DNA of 8,964 nucleotides from Lachnospiraceae bacterium (lineage in GTDB: Bacteria; Bacillota; Clostridia; Lachnospirales; Lachnospiraceae): positions 1 to 8,964 of the forward strand of contig CAAFNG010000288.1 of NCBI GenBank assembly GCA_900764225.1, written 5' to 3'. Position numbers and translations under genes: made by a program. The notes under the pieces were generated by a model, which made no database searches, was not told where the DNA came from, and saw only the letters and a program-made list of their open reading frames with translations. Shown here in pieces: positions 1 through 7,199 of the stretch (positions are counted from its first letter, which is position 1; the number at the start of each line of letters is the position of its first letter).

Positions 1-50
1 CGTCCTTCCACTCACCACACTTCTATAAATAACAATTACACAAAAAAACC

Positions 51-326
51 TTACTTCATATTAGCAAACCGCTCCACAGCCTTCGTAAAGTTCTCAATCG
101 TCTTATCCGCATCACCATGCTCGAGCCCATCCCGCACACAATGCTGAATATGCCCCTCAAGAACCACCTGGCCAACTTTATGCAGCGCTGATTTCGCCGC
201 ATTGATCTGAGAAAGAATATCCTCGCAGGGAATATCCTCATCAACCATTCTGTCAATAGCCTGAACCTGACCAATGATCTTTTTCAATCTTCTGTGAAGG
301 TTATCCGCATCCATACACTGCTTCAT
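51..326 (-). CDS. csoR: CsoR/DUF156-family metal-sensing transcriptional repressor
   Basis: Small all-helical DNA-binding repressor of 91 residues, the usual length for the family. Family members bind operator DNA when metal-free and release it on binding Cu(I) or another thiophilic ligand. The protein shows the core NLHRRLKKIIGQVQAI and the Cys-His-Cys ligand set C34, H59 and C63 (EGHIQHC). This spacing matches copper CsoR (C36/H61/C65 in M. tuberculosis) and argues against CstR (two Cys) and RcnR (His in place of the last Cys). The ATG at 324-326 is chosen because GGAGG lies 7 bases upstream (334-338); the earlier in-frame ATG at 365 lies inside the -10 box and cannot be in the mRNA. Copper as the effector is inferred. 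The expected partners (copper ATPase or chaperone) would lie off the left edge; bases 1-50 hold only a T7 run (minus strand) and no clear terminator. It is probably unrelated to the sugar genes. Confidence 0.9.
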   Translation of the reverse strand: MKQCMDADNLHRRLKKIIGQVQAIDRMVDEDIPCEDILSQINAAKSALHKVGQVVLEGHIQHCVRDGLEHGDADKTIENFTKAVERFANMK

Positions 327-350
327 CCCGTTACCTCCATTAAAAAAGTT

Positions 351-372
351 AATTTCAATTATCATTGTAAAT
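351..372. promoter_or_regulatory. imperfect palindrome over the csoR -10, possible operator
   Basis: A 22-base imperfect inverted repeat with 8 of 11 pairs matching, including CAAT/ATTG arms, covers the -10 box and the likely start of transcription. That is a suitable place for autorepression by the downstream repressor. It is AT-rich, unlike the G-tract operators described for copper CsoR proteins, and AT-rich palindromes arise easily by chance, so the assignment is tentative. Confidence 0.25.
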
Positions 373-392
373 ATTCAAAACTTTATTGTCAA
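364..392 (-). promoter_or_regulatory. sigma-A promoter of the csoR-family gene
   Basis: On the minus strand a perfect -35 TTGACA (387-392) is followed, after 17 bases, by a -10 TACAAT (364-369). The predicted start of transcription is near 357, giving a leader of about 30 bases with a good ribosome binding site. The -35 starts only 17 bases past the stop codon of the upstream lipoprotein gene. This is among the best promoter matches in the window. Confidence 0.8.
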
Positions 393-409
393 GTTTTTCT
401 CAATCAGAA

Positions 410-2101
410 TCACTCTACCAAAGACAGATTTTCCCCTCGCACACGCTCCGTAAGAGACTCACCACCCTTACGATACCATTCTTTCACAAAAGAATCAAAA
501 TAACTCACAGGCTTTTTCCCCATAATAATCTGGATAAAAACCTTCTTCTCCAGCTGCTGCAACGTCTGCGAAATCTCACTGTCACCATCTCCCATATACC
601 TTTTCGCAGGCGGATGGTAATCCGCATCCACCAGAAGCCCGACTGCCGAGATTCTTGACTTATAAGCAGCCCATTCCTCCACAGACGGAGAATCCGTCTG
701 GAGATATTTTTTGCAGGCATCAAAATACGACTGCTCTATTGCACTGAGATCCTCACGATCCTTAGAACCATAAAGAGCCTCCCGGATATGCCTTGTCACC
801 ATATAAGTCGCCTCATTATAATCCACATTGATCATCAACGGCCTGGCTGTCGGATCCACATTCAACGCAAAATAACTGTTCATCTCATCCGCATCCTCAG
901 CCTCATACCTGGAATAATCAAACAGAACACTTAAGATCTTCATTACAATCTCCGGATGTTCATACCCCTTACGGACCACCACATACTTCGTATCACGGAA
1001 TGTCGAATATACCTCCGTAGTACGCTTCGTATCCAGAAGCAGATAATAAGGCTGCCAGTCCGCATTTTTGTCCTTACGGTACTGATCCATCAAAGGATTA
1101 TTCGGAGCCCACCAAAGGCCGAAAAAAGCTCCGCACTTTCCGTTCACCACGAGATCCCGGATATTATTCTGAGCACGCAGGGCAAAATCCGGATCCAGAA
1201 TTCCTTTTTTGTAAAGCTCCCTCAGATAAGCCAGAGCGGTCTTCGTCTCCTCAGTCAGAGATCCGTAAACAATCTCACCATCTTTTCCTCGGATCCACTG
1301 CTGTGGATAAGCGCCAAAGCTTTCGAAAACGGAATCCACGGAATAACTAGTGCTGATCGTTCCCACAAGCCCCGGATCACAGACAAGCCCGACCGGTTCC
1401 TCACCATCCTCTGCACCCATTCGATTTTCCTGAAAAGCCTGTATCACAGAAAAAGCCTCCTCCAGAGTTTTCGGTTCTGTCAGGCCAAGCTGTTCAATCC
1501 AGTCATGGCGGAGCCACAGAAGCTGCGGACCATGATCAATGGCAGTTTCCGGAAGTGCAAGAAGCTTCCCGTCAAAAGTTCCGGATTCCAGAATCTCATC
1601 TCCATAGCCTTCATACATCTCCCTGATCCTGTCTGATGCACAGCTTTTGTATACATCTGTCAGATCTTCAATCAGATCATTTTCAACCAGTTCCTCCAGT
1701 GTTTCCCTGTCCGACACCAGAAAAATATCCGGCAGATTCCGGTCTTTTACCAGAATATTCAAAGCCTCATCATACCCCTCTTCACTTTCCATGAAAATAT
1801 TCTTATTCTGTACATTAAGGATTTTTTTCAGATACCGGGTATAGGCATTATTCTCATATGTCTCCCCCTCCGGTAGGTTGGAATTGCCGGTGCCCTTCAT
1901 CTGACCCAGGGTGTATGTCACTGTCTCAGGATATTTCCCCCATGGAGAAGTTTCAGCTTTCTTCCACGCTTTCTGCCTCTGTGCCATCTTAGTTCTCGTA
2001 TCTGTATCCTGGCTTTTTTTCTCGCCGGAAGTACATCCTGTAAGAAAAAGCACTGCACTTAGTATCAGAAGCATTCCGGTTTTCAGCTTAAGCCTTCTCA
2101 T
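410..2101 (-). CDS. large LplA-like solute-binding lipoprotein (ABC sugar-binding family)
   Basis: Extracellular solute-binding protein of 563 residues, near the size of the LplA/YtcQ group and larger than the usual 400-450 residue sugar-binding proteins. A basic N-terminus (MRRLKLK) and hydrophobic stretch lead to a clear lipobox, LTGC, with C23 as the lipidated residue, so it should be anchored on the outer face of the membrane. The segment WLRHDWIEQLGL is typical of the family. The ATG at 2099-2101 has AAGGAG 7 bases upstream (2109-2114) and overlaps the kinase gene by 14 bases, which suggests translational coupling. No permease or ATPase gene adjoins it; its partners are the kinase and regulator. 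It may feed ligand to the 5397-7081 permeases or present it to the kinase; both roles are inferred. No terminator follows its stop. The ligand is unknown. Confidence 0.88.
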   Translation of the reverse strand: MRRLKLKTGMLLILSAVLFLTGCTSGEKKSQDTDTRTKMAQRQKAWKKAETSPWGKYPETVTYTLGQMKGTGNSNLPEGETYENNAYTRYLKKILNVQNKNIFMESEEGYDEALNILVKDRNLPDIFLVSDRETLEELVENDLIEDLTDVYKSCASDRIREMYEGYGDEILESGTFDGKLLALPETAIDHGPQLLWLRHDWIEQLGLTEPKTLEEAFSVIQAFQENRMGAEDGEEPVGLVCDPGLVGTISTSYSVDSVFESFGAYPQQWIRGKDGEIVYGSLTEETKTALAYLRELYKKGILDPDFALRAQNNIRDLVVNGKCGAFFGLWWAPNNPLMDQYRKDKNADWQPYYLLLDTKRTTEVYSTFRDTKYVVVRKGYEHPEIVMKILSVLFDYSRYEAEDADEMNSYFALNVDPTARPLMINVDYNEATYMVTRHIREALYGSKDREDLSAIEQSYFDACKKYLQTDSPSVEEWAAYKSRISAVGLLVDADYHPPAKRYMGDGDSEISQTLQQLEKKVFIQIIMGKKPVSYFDSFVKEWYRKGGESLTERVRGENLSLVE

Positions 2102-3794
2102 CTTTTTTCTCCTTTCCCGGAATTCTCATCTCAACTCTGGTTCCTTTCCCAACCTGACTTAAGATCCTAATGGCATATTCCTCTCCATATAAGATGCACA
2201 TACGGTCATTGACATTCTTTAATCCATAACCTTTAGCCTGATAGGTGATCAGTTTCTTGGCCTGCTCCTGCTCCATTCCCATTCCATTATCATCTACCCG
2301 GATCACCACGTCACTGCCGTCCGCAAAAAAAGAAAGCCGAAGGATTTTTTCCCCTTCTTCCTTTACATCAAGACCATGTTCCAGCGCATTTTCAACCACC
2401 GGCTGCAAAATAAGCTTAGGTACCAGTTCCTGCTGGATCTCCTTATCAATATTCCATTCCACTTTAAAATCATTGTCATGCATGATCAGCTGGATTTCCA
2501 GATAAGCCTCAATATTCCGGATGCAGTTCTCCACAGTCACCATATCTGCACCTTTACTCAGCGCTGTCCGATAAAAAGTAGAAAGAGCCAACGTTACACG
2601 GCTGATCTCCTTCTGTCTGCTCTTGATCGCCATCCAGTTTATAATAGAAAGAGAATTATACAGAAAATGAGGATTGATCTGTGCAGTCAGTGCTTTCAGC
2701 TCAAATTCTTTCAAAGCGATCTTATTCTCGTAAACCTCCTCGATCAGCCGGTTGATCTCATCCATCATATGATGGAAGCTTCGTATCAGCTGACCCACCT
2801 CGTCCTGTGAATCGCTGTAAACCGTAACCTCGCGGCTTCCCTGGTTAACCTGTTCCATATTTCTAGTAAGCAGTTCAATATTTCTGGTAAACAATTTGGA
2901 AAAAGTCATCCCCAGAACAATAATGATCACAACGCAGAGGCCGATCAGCGGGATTTCACTGATCAGAAGTTTGGAGACAGAGCTCTCAATCACTGCAGGC
3001 GGCTTATAAAAATAATAAGTCCATCTCGTTTCGTGGCCGCTGGTGCTGACATAAGTATATTCCTCCCTGAGCCTGTCCAGCATTTTTTCGGTACTTCTCT
3101 GCGCGGAAATATCGCTGGCAGCCAGATTTTCCCCGTGATAAACCACATTTTTCTGCTTATCTACCACTATGCCGCCGGAATTTCTCTCAATAATATTGGC
3201 AAGAGGCCGGAAAACTTTTTCATAATCAAGAGTAATGCAAAGAACTGCGTCACGTTTTTTTCCGTTATAAATCTCACGCACAGCTGCAATCTGCCGATTG
3301 TCACGGTCTACGATCCATTGCGCCATCACACTTCCGTCCAGTTTGCTGCTCCACCATTCCCCGTACATCTCATCCAGCGGAACCAGCGTATATTCATGGC
3401 GTACCGGAATGCTCTCTGCAAAAAGCTGTATTCCAAGAATGGCATCGTGATAGGATTTCGGCACAGTAAGAAGTGGATCTACTACCTCTGTATACTGTTC
3501 ATAAGCGGTATACCGATCCATATCCTTATTCTCGATCACTTCCAGAATCTCTGGAGAATAAGTGAGATAATTAAGAAGACTCACATAAATCTCCATCTGG
3601 CCGTCAATATTCTCCCTTGTCTGCTCCAGGATAGAATACATATCTTCCATCTCATTTTCCCGCACAAGACTGCTCATACGGCTGTGGCTGTACAAAGCCA
3701 GAACGGTCATCGGAACAAGGCTGGCCACAACAAGAAGTAGCGTTAGTTTGTACCGGTATTTCATATTTTTATACTTCATCAGAAGCTTCTTCAT
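2088..3794 (-). CDS. YesM-type sensor histidine kinase (Cache-like sensor, HAMP, His_kinase, HATPase)
   Basis: Membrane sensor kinase that autophosphorylates on His and passes phosphate to the response regulator encoded just upstream. In order: transmembrane segment at about residues 17-36, an extracellular domain of about 240 residues (Cache-like by layout), a second transmembrane segment at about 276-298, HAMP (about 299-352), the His_kinase (PF06580) H-box QINPHFLYN with H376, N-box VVENALEHG with N469, and ATP-lid motifs DDNGMG (501-506) and GYGLKN (522-527). All catalytic motifs are intact. The length of 568 residues is normal for this family. ATG 3792-3794 is preferred because AAAGGG at 3806-3811 then aligns at proper distance from the start; a GTG at 3798-3800 is an alternative giving 570 residues. 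Either start overlaps the regulator gene by 26-32 bases. The signal is probably an extracellular sugar, possibly presented by the lipoprotein encoded next. Confidence 0.93.
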   Translation of the reverse strand: MKKLLMKYKNMKYRYKLTLLLVVASLVPMTVLALYSHSRMSSLVRENEMEDMYSILEQTRENIDGQMEIYVSLLNYLTYSPEILEVIENKDMDRYTAYEQYTEVVDPLLTVPKSYHDAILGIQLFAESIPVRHEYTLVPLDEMYGEWWSSKLDGSVMAQWIVDRDNRQIAAVREIYNGKKRDAVLCITLDYEKVFRPLANIIERNSGGIVVDKQKNVVYHGENLAASDISAQRSTEKMLDRLREEYTYVSTSGHETRWTYYFYKPPAVIESSVSKLLISEIPLIGLCVVIIIVLGMTFSKLFTRNIELLTRNMEQVNQGSREVTVYSDSQDEVGQLIRSFHHMMDEINRLIEEVYENKIALKEFELKALTAQINPHFLYNSLSIINWMAIKSRQKEISRVTLALSTFYRTALSKGADMVTVENCIRNIEAYLEIQLIMHDNDFKVEWNIDKEIQQELVPKLILQPVVENALEHGLDVKEEGEKILRLSFFADGSDVVIRVDDNGMGMEQEQAKKLITYQAKGYGLKNVNDRMCILYGEEYAIRILSQVGKGTRVEMRIPGKEKKDEKA

Positions 3795-5307
3795 CCTCAC
3801 TGTTTCCCTTTCTGTAGGACTCCGGGCTGCTTCCGTAATATTCCCGGAAACTGCGGCAGAAGTATGACGAATTGGTAAAACCTACCTTTTCGCTGACCAT
3901 AGCTACTTTCATGTTCGTTGTACACAGAAGCTCTTTTGCTTTTTTCATGCGGAATACACGGATAAAACGGTTCAGATTCATTCCTGTCTCCTTCTTGAAA
4001 ATAAAGCTTAAATAGCCGGAAGAAAGATAAACTTTTTCCGCCAGTGTTTCAAGATTCAGATCCTCTGCATAATGGTTGTAAATATAGTTCTTAACTGCTG
4101 CCACCTCATCTCTGGATTCGCTCATGGAACGATCCAGGAACTCTTCGTACTGATGGATATTTTTCTCCGTAACCTCAATGATCTCCTGAATGGTAGAACA
4201 ACTATACAGATGATCCACTTCCAGATCCAGCCTGTGCTCTCCCGCAAAACGATTCTCCTGGAACAACTCCCTTATCACATTGGAAAAAACAAATTTCACA
4301 TACATGGCAGAAAACTGGGTATTGGACTGATATTTGGATGCCAGACTGCGGAAGTGGCTCCACAGCTGCTTCACATCTTTTCTGGAAATATCTTCTGAAA
4401 TTTTTTCCATAAGTCTGGAATCCTGTTCTTCTTCCCGGGTATTTTTTTCCGCATCTTCCTCACTGGTGTAAACATGGATATCCGGATGATAGAATTTCTC
4501 TTCCATCTGCTGTTCCAGCTGCTCCATAATGTCCGGAAGCTCCTGATATCCATCAAAACGTCTGCTCACTGCCAGGTGAAACCTCACAGGATGCAGTCTT
4601 TTCAGAAGAGTGTAGACATTTTTTGCCACAAGTACATAATCGCAGTATACATCTTTGAAAAGAAGCAATGACTGACGGCCGTTCAGATTCAGGTAAAAAA
4701 ATGATCTGCGCAGCTCTTCCATGATTTCCTCCGGAACCTCATCATTCGCAGACTCAAAAAAAGCTTCATCTGATTCAATAAGGATCGCGCAGTGCCATTC
4801 CTTCCACATTGCCAGATCCACGATCCCCTCTGCTTCCTTCAGCCGTTCCTGGTCTCCTGAATAGATAAAGCTCAGAAGAAAATATTGCTGCAGAAAACTT
4901 TTTTCTTTCATCGACTGCTGTTCTTTGTCCTTCCGGGATGTAATCTCTGCCTGTATTTTCTGAATCGTCTCATGAAAACGATCCGGATCAACAGGCTTAA
5001 GTACATAATCTGTCACACCATAACGTATCGCTTCCTGTGCAAAAGAAAAATCTCCATAGCCACTGAAAATGATGATCTCCAGGCCCGGATACTCTTCTCT
5101 TGCTTTTTTGGAAAGCTCCAGACCATCCATATGCGGCATTTTGATATCTGTCAGCATCAGATCGATCTTATGGCTGCGCAGCTCATTTAACGCCAGCTTT
5201 CCATTGGCAGCCTCATAAATTTCCCACTCACCTTCTTCCATAGACAGCAGAAATCTGATTCCCTCTCGTTCCAGTTTTTCATCATCTACCACCAAAACTC
5301 TGTACAT
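3769..5307 (-). CDS. YesN-type response regulator (REC plus AraC-type DNA-binding domain)
   Basis: Cytoplasmic response regulator of 512 residues, partner of the kinase encoded immediately downstream. The N-terminal receiver domain (1 to about 120) has the acidic pair D8/D9, phosphoacceptor D54 (LTDIKMP), S82 and K104 (LKPVD). A middle region of about 280 residues, rich in charged helix, is typical of the long YesN form. The C-terminal AraC/XylS domain (about 402-500) contains two helix-turn-helix units, around LETLAEKVYLSSGYLSFIF and VSEKVGFTNSSYFCRSF. The start MYRVLVVDDE (ATG 5305-5307) is chosen because receiver domains begin there and GAGG lies 6 bases upstream. An in-frame ATG at 5373 would run through a strong hairpin and has no ribosome binding site. 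Its likely target is the transporter operon promoter at about 8529-8740. This role follows from context and family habit. Confidence 0.93.
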   Translation of the reverse strand: MYRVLVVDDEKLEREGIRFLLSMEEGEWEIYEAANGKLALNELRSHKIDLMLTDIKMPHMDGLELSKKAREEYPGLEIIIFSGYGDFSFAQEAIRYGVTDYVLKPVDPDRFHETIQKIQAEITSRKDKEQQSMKEKSFLQQYFLLSFIYSGDQERLKEAEGIVDLAMWKEWHCAILIESDEAFFESANDEVPEEIMEELRRSFFYLNLNGRQSLLLFKDVYCDYVLVAKNVYTLLKRLHPVRFHLAVSRRFDGYQELPDIMEQLEQQMEEKFYHPDIHVYTSEEDAEKNTREEEQDSRLMEKISEDISRKDVKQLWSHFRSLASKYQSNTQFSAMYVKFVFSNVIRELFQENRFAGEHRLDLEVDHLYSCSTIQEIIEVTEKNIHQYEEFLDRSMSESRDEVAAVKNYIYNHYAEDLNLETLAEKVYLSSGYLSFIFKKETGMNLNRFIRVFRMKKAKELLCTTNMKVAMVSEKVGFTNSSYFCRSFREYYGSSPESYRKGNSEDEEASDEV

Positions 5308-5326
5308 TCCCCACCTCGCCAAATAT

Positions 5327-5360
5327 GGCCTGATCCACGTAAAGACACGCAGATCAGGCC
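5327..5360. promoter_or_regulatory. 14-bp stem-loop in the leader of the regulator mRNA
   Basis: A 34-base inverted repeat: nine perfect pairs (GGCCTGATC/GATCAGGCC), two G-T wobbles, three further pairs (CGT/ACG) and a 6-base loop. On the minus strand it would form close to the predicted 5' end of the regulator mRNA and finish about 10 bases before its ribosome binding site, as expected of a stabilising 5' hairpin or an attenuator. On the plus strand it is followed by GTTTTTCTTT and looks like an intrinsic terminator for antisense RNA. The minus-strand flank (ATATTTGG) is a poor U-tract. Confidence 0.7.
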
Positions 5361-5371
5361 GTTTTTCTTTC

Positions 5372-5400
5372 ATTTTACCATTATTCAGTTGATTTGTCAG
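5372..5400 (-). promoter_or_regulatory. promoter of the regulator-kinase-lipoprotein operon
   Basis: Minus strand -35 CTGACA (5395-5400), a 17-base spacer, and -10 TAAAAT (5372-5377) preceded by TGG, giving an extended -10. Each hexamer has one mismatch to consensus. The -35 overlaps the stop codon of the upstream permease gene. Transcription would begin near 5365, just before the stem-loop, giving a leader of about 60 bases. This suggests that the sensory genes are made without prior activation, although read-through from the transporter genes may add to it. Confidence 0.6.
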
Positions 5401-6233
5401 CCCTTAACAGCTCCTGCAACCACACCTTCGATAATATATTTCTGGCATGCAAGATAGAAGGCAATGATTGGAATGATGGAAAGGACAAGAACGCCCATCA
5501 TAGCTCCCATATCAATGGTTCCGTAACCGCCCTTCAGATACTGGATGGCAATGGAAATGGTTTTATATTTCTTGATATCAAGTACCAGATATGGAAGAAG
5601 ATAATCATTCCAGATCCACATGGTTTCCAGAATCGCTACAGTTACACAGGTCGGTTTCATAACCGGAAGAACCACTTTAAAAAATGTCTGGATCGGGGTA
5701 CAGCCATCGATCATGGCAGCTTCCTCGATCTCGATCGGAATGGATTTTACAAAACCGCTGAACATAAATACCGCAAGTCCTGCTCCATATCCAAGATAAA
5801 TGATGATCAGTCCCCACGGAGTATTCAGCTTCAGGATGTTTGCGATCTTGGAAAGAGTAAACATTACCATCTGGAATGGTACGACCATGGAAAACAGACA
5901 CAGCATGTACATGGTTTTTGTCAGCGTGTTGGTAACACGATTGATGTACCAGGCACACATGGAGGTACAGAGCAGAATTACCGCAACCGAAAATACTGTG
6001 ATAAATAATGTCCATCCAAATGCCTGGAAAAATCCGGTTTTTGTAAGACCATTTACATAGTTTTCCAGACCTACGAACATTTTATCCGTTGGGATTGCAA
6101 AAGGATAACGGCTGATGTACGCTTTTTTCTTAAAAGAATTGATCAAAACCAGAAGGATCGGGAAAATATAAGCAACAGATACCACACTCAGGATCGCAGT
6201 CCACAGACCGCTGAATTTTACTTTTTTATTCAT
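5397..6233 (-). CDS. carbohydrate ABC transporter permease, MalG-type (CUT1)
   Basis: Inner-membrane subunit of a sugar importer, 278 residues, the normal length for MalG-type proteins. It has a short N-terminal cytoplasmic end, a first membrane segment at about 11-32, further hydrophobic segments across about 73-160, and the cytoplasmic EAA loop that contacts the ATPase, EEAAMIDGCTP at about 170-180. The C-terminus, YIIEGVVAGAVKG, is a hallmark of the MalG/AraQ/LacG group. The start ATG (6231-6233) shares one base with the preceding permease's stop in a TAATG overlap, and an excellent AAGGAGGT lies 9 bases upstream inside the last codons of that gene, so the two permeases should be translated in step. 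It should pair with the 6233-7081 product to form the channel. The substrate is not readable from the sequence. Confidence 0.95.
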   Translation of the reverse strand: MNKKVKFSGLWTAILSVVSVAYIFPILLVLINSFKKKAYISRYPFAIPTDKMFVGLENYVNGLTKTGFFQAFGWTLFITVFSVAVILLCTSMCAWYINRVTNTLTKTMYMLCLFSMVVPFQMVMFTLSKIANILKLNTPWGLIIIYLGYGAGLAVFMFSGFVKSIPIEIEEAAMIDGCTPIQTFFKVVLPVMKPTCVTVAILETMWIWNDYLLPYLVLDIKKYKTISIAIQYLKGGYGTIDMGAMMGVLVLSIIPIIAFYLACQKYIIEGVVAGAVKG

Positions 6234-7081
6234 TACTGCTGTACCTCCTTACTTCTTGTGAGACGATTCTGGATCATGGCAATTGCTCCAACCAGAATAA
6301 AGAAGATCACGGCCTTCGCCTGTCCTACACCTTCCCATCCGGTACGTCCATAGAAGGTATTGAAAATATTCAGCGCAAGCATTTCTGACATATTGGAAGG
6401 CTCACCATTTGTAAGAGCAAGGTTCTGGTCAAAAAGTTTGAAGGAGTTGGTAAGTGTCAGGAAAGTACAGATGGTGATGGACGGCATGACCATAGGAATG
6501 ATCACATGTTTCAGAAGCTGTCCTTTGTTCGCACCATCGATCTGTGCAGCCTCGATCAGTTCACCCGGAATATTCTGAATACCTGCGATGTAAATAATCA
6601 TCATATATCCGATCTGCTGCCAGCACATCAGGATCACAAGGCCCCAGAATCCGTAAACAGATGAATATGTAAGTGTTTTATTGATCTGAAGAAGCAGACC
6701 GTTTAACAGAAGCTGCCATACATAACCAAGGATGATACCACCGATCAGGTTTGGCATAAAAAATACGGTACGGAATATATTGGTTCCTTTGATCTTCTTG
6801 GTCAGAAGCAATGCAACTGCAAAACCGATCACATTGATCAGAACTACTGATACAACCGTAAATGCGGTGGTGTACCATAATGCATGTCCAAAGGTTCCAT
6901 CCTCAGTAAAAATCTTCACATAGTTCTGTAATCCCACGAATTTTGCATCCGTTACTGTGGTAAATTTACAGAAGGAAAGATATACGCCCATGATAAATGG
7001 AACGATAAATCCAATGGTAAATGCCAGCAGGGTAGGCAGGACAAAAACCGGAAAATACTTTTTCATCATCTTATTCTGCAT
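6233..7081 (-). CDS. carbohydrate ABC transporter permease, MalF-type (CUT1)
   Basis: Inner-membrane partner subunit of the MalG-type permease, 282 residues from the chosen start, typical of the short MalF/UgpA/LacF form that lacks the large periplasmic loop of E. coli MalF. The first membrane segment is at about 10-36, and the EAA loop is IPGELIEAAQIDGA at about 171-184. The start ATG at 7079-7081 (MQNKMMKKYF) is chosen because AAAGGA lies 9 bases upstream (7091-7096). An in-frame ATG at 7109-7111 would add ten polar residues and has only a GGGAAGG directly abutting it, so it is less likely. The gene lies 118 bases after the solute-binding protein gene, separated from it by a strong hairpin, a layout common in sugar importers where binding protein is needed in excess. 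Confidence 0.94.
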   Translation of the reverse strand: MQNKMMKKYFPVFVLPTLLAFTIGFIVPFIMGVYLSFCKFTTVTDAKFVGLQNYVKIFTEDGTFGHALWYTTAFTVVSVVLINVIGFAVALLLTKKIKGTNIFRTVFFMPNLIGGIILGYVWQLLLNGLLLQINKTLTYSSVYGFWGLVILMCWQQIGYMMIIYIAGIQNIPGELIEAAQIDGANKGQLLKHVIIPMVMPSITICTFLTLTNSFKLFDQNLALTNGEPSNMSEMLALNIFNTFYGRTGWEGVGQAKAVIFFILVGAIAMIQNRLTRSKEVQQ

Positions 7082-7143
7082 GTTTTCTCTTCCTTTCTCC
7101 TGAGGATGCATCCTTCCCTACTTTACGCATCCTCCCTTCATTG

Positions 7144-7174
7144 AAAGAGGCAGGCGGAAACCGCCCACCCCTTC
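7144..7174 (-). promoter_or_regulatory. intercistronic hairpin between binding-protein and permease genes
   Basis: On the minus strand a 14-bp stem with a 3-base loop: five perfect pairs GGCGG/CCGCC next to the loop, then G-C and A-T pairs with four G-T wobbles. The stem closes on TTT but no long U-run follows (CAATGAAGG), so it is a weak terminator or an RNA-stabilising element. Such hairpins after binding-protein genes lower permease expression relative to binding protein in several known sugar operons. That role here is inferred. Confidence 0.65.
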
Positions 7175-7199
7175 GTGATCACATTTCAGTTATACCTTA

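Noticed and set aside
1..50. Possible terminator after the CsoR-family gene
   Set aside because: There is a T7 run on the minus strand just after the stop codon but no stem before it.
327..365. Upstream ATG giving the CsoR-family protein 13 extra residues
   Set aside because: The codon lies in the -10 box and upstream of the predicted transcript start, whereas the ATG at 326 has a perfect ribosome binding site.
956..1636. 226-codon plus-strand frame opposite the lipoprotein gene
   Set aside because: It is antisense to an intact conserved gene, and its translation has no family motif; it is a codon-bias shadow.
3033..3740. 235-codon plus-strand frame opposite the kinase gene
   Set aside because: It is antisense to the kinase ectodomain with low-complexity hydrophobic stretches and no recognisable domain.
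5308..5373. Upstream ATG adding 22 residues to the response regulator
   Set aside because: It has no ribosome binding site, overlaps the -10 box, and would translate through the 14-bp stem-loop; receiver domains begin at MYRVLVVDDE.
7071..7130. A 19-codon reading frame before the MalF-type permease
   Set aside because: Its GGAGG touches the ATG with no spacing, it overlaps the permease start in another frame, and the peptide has no recognisable feature.
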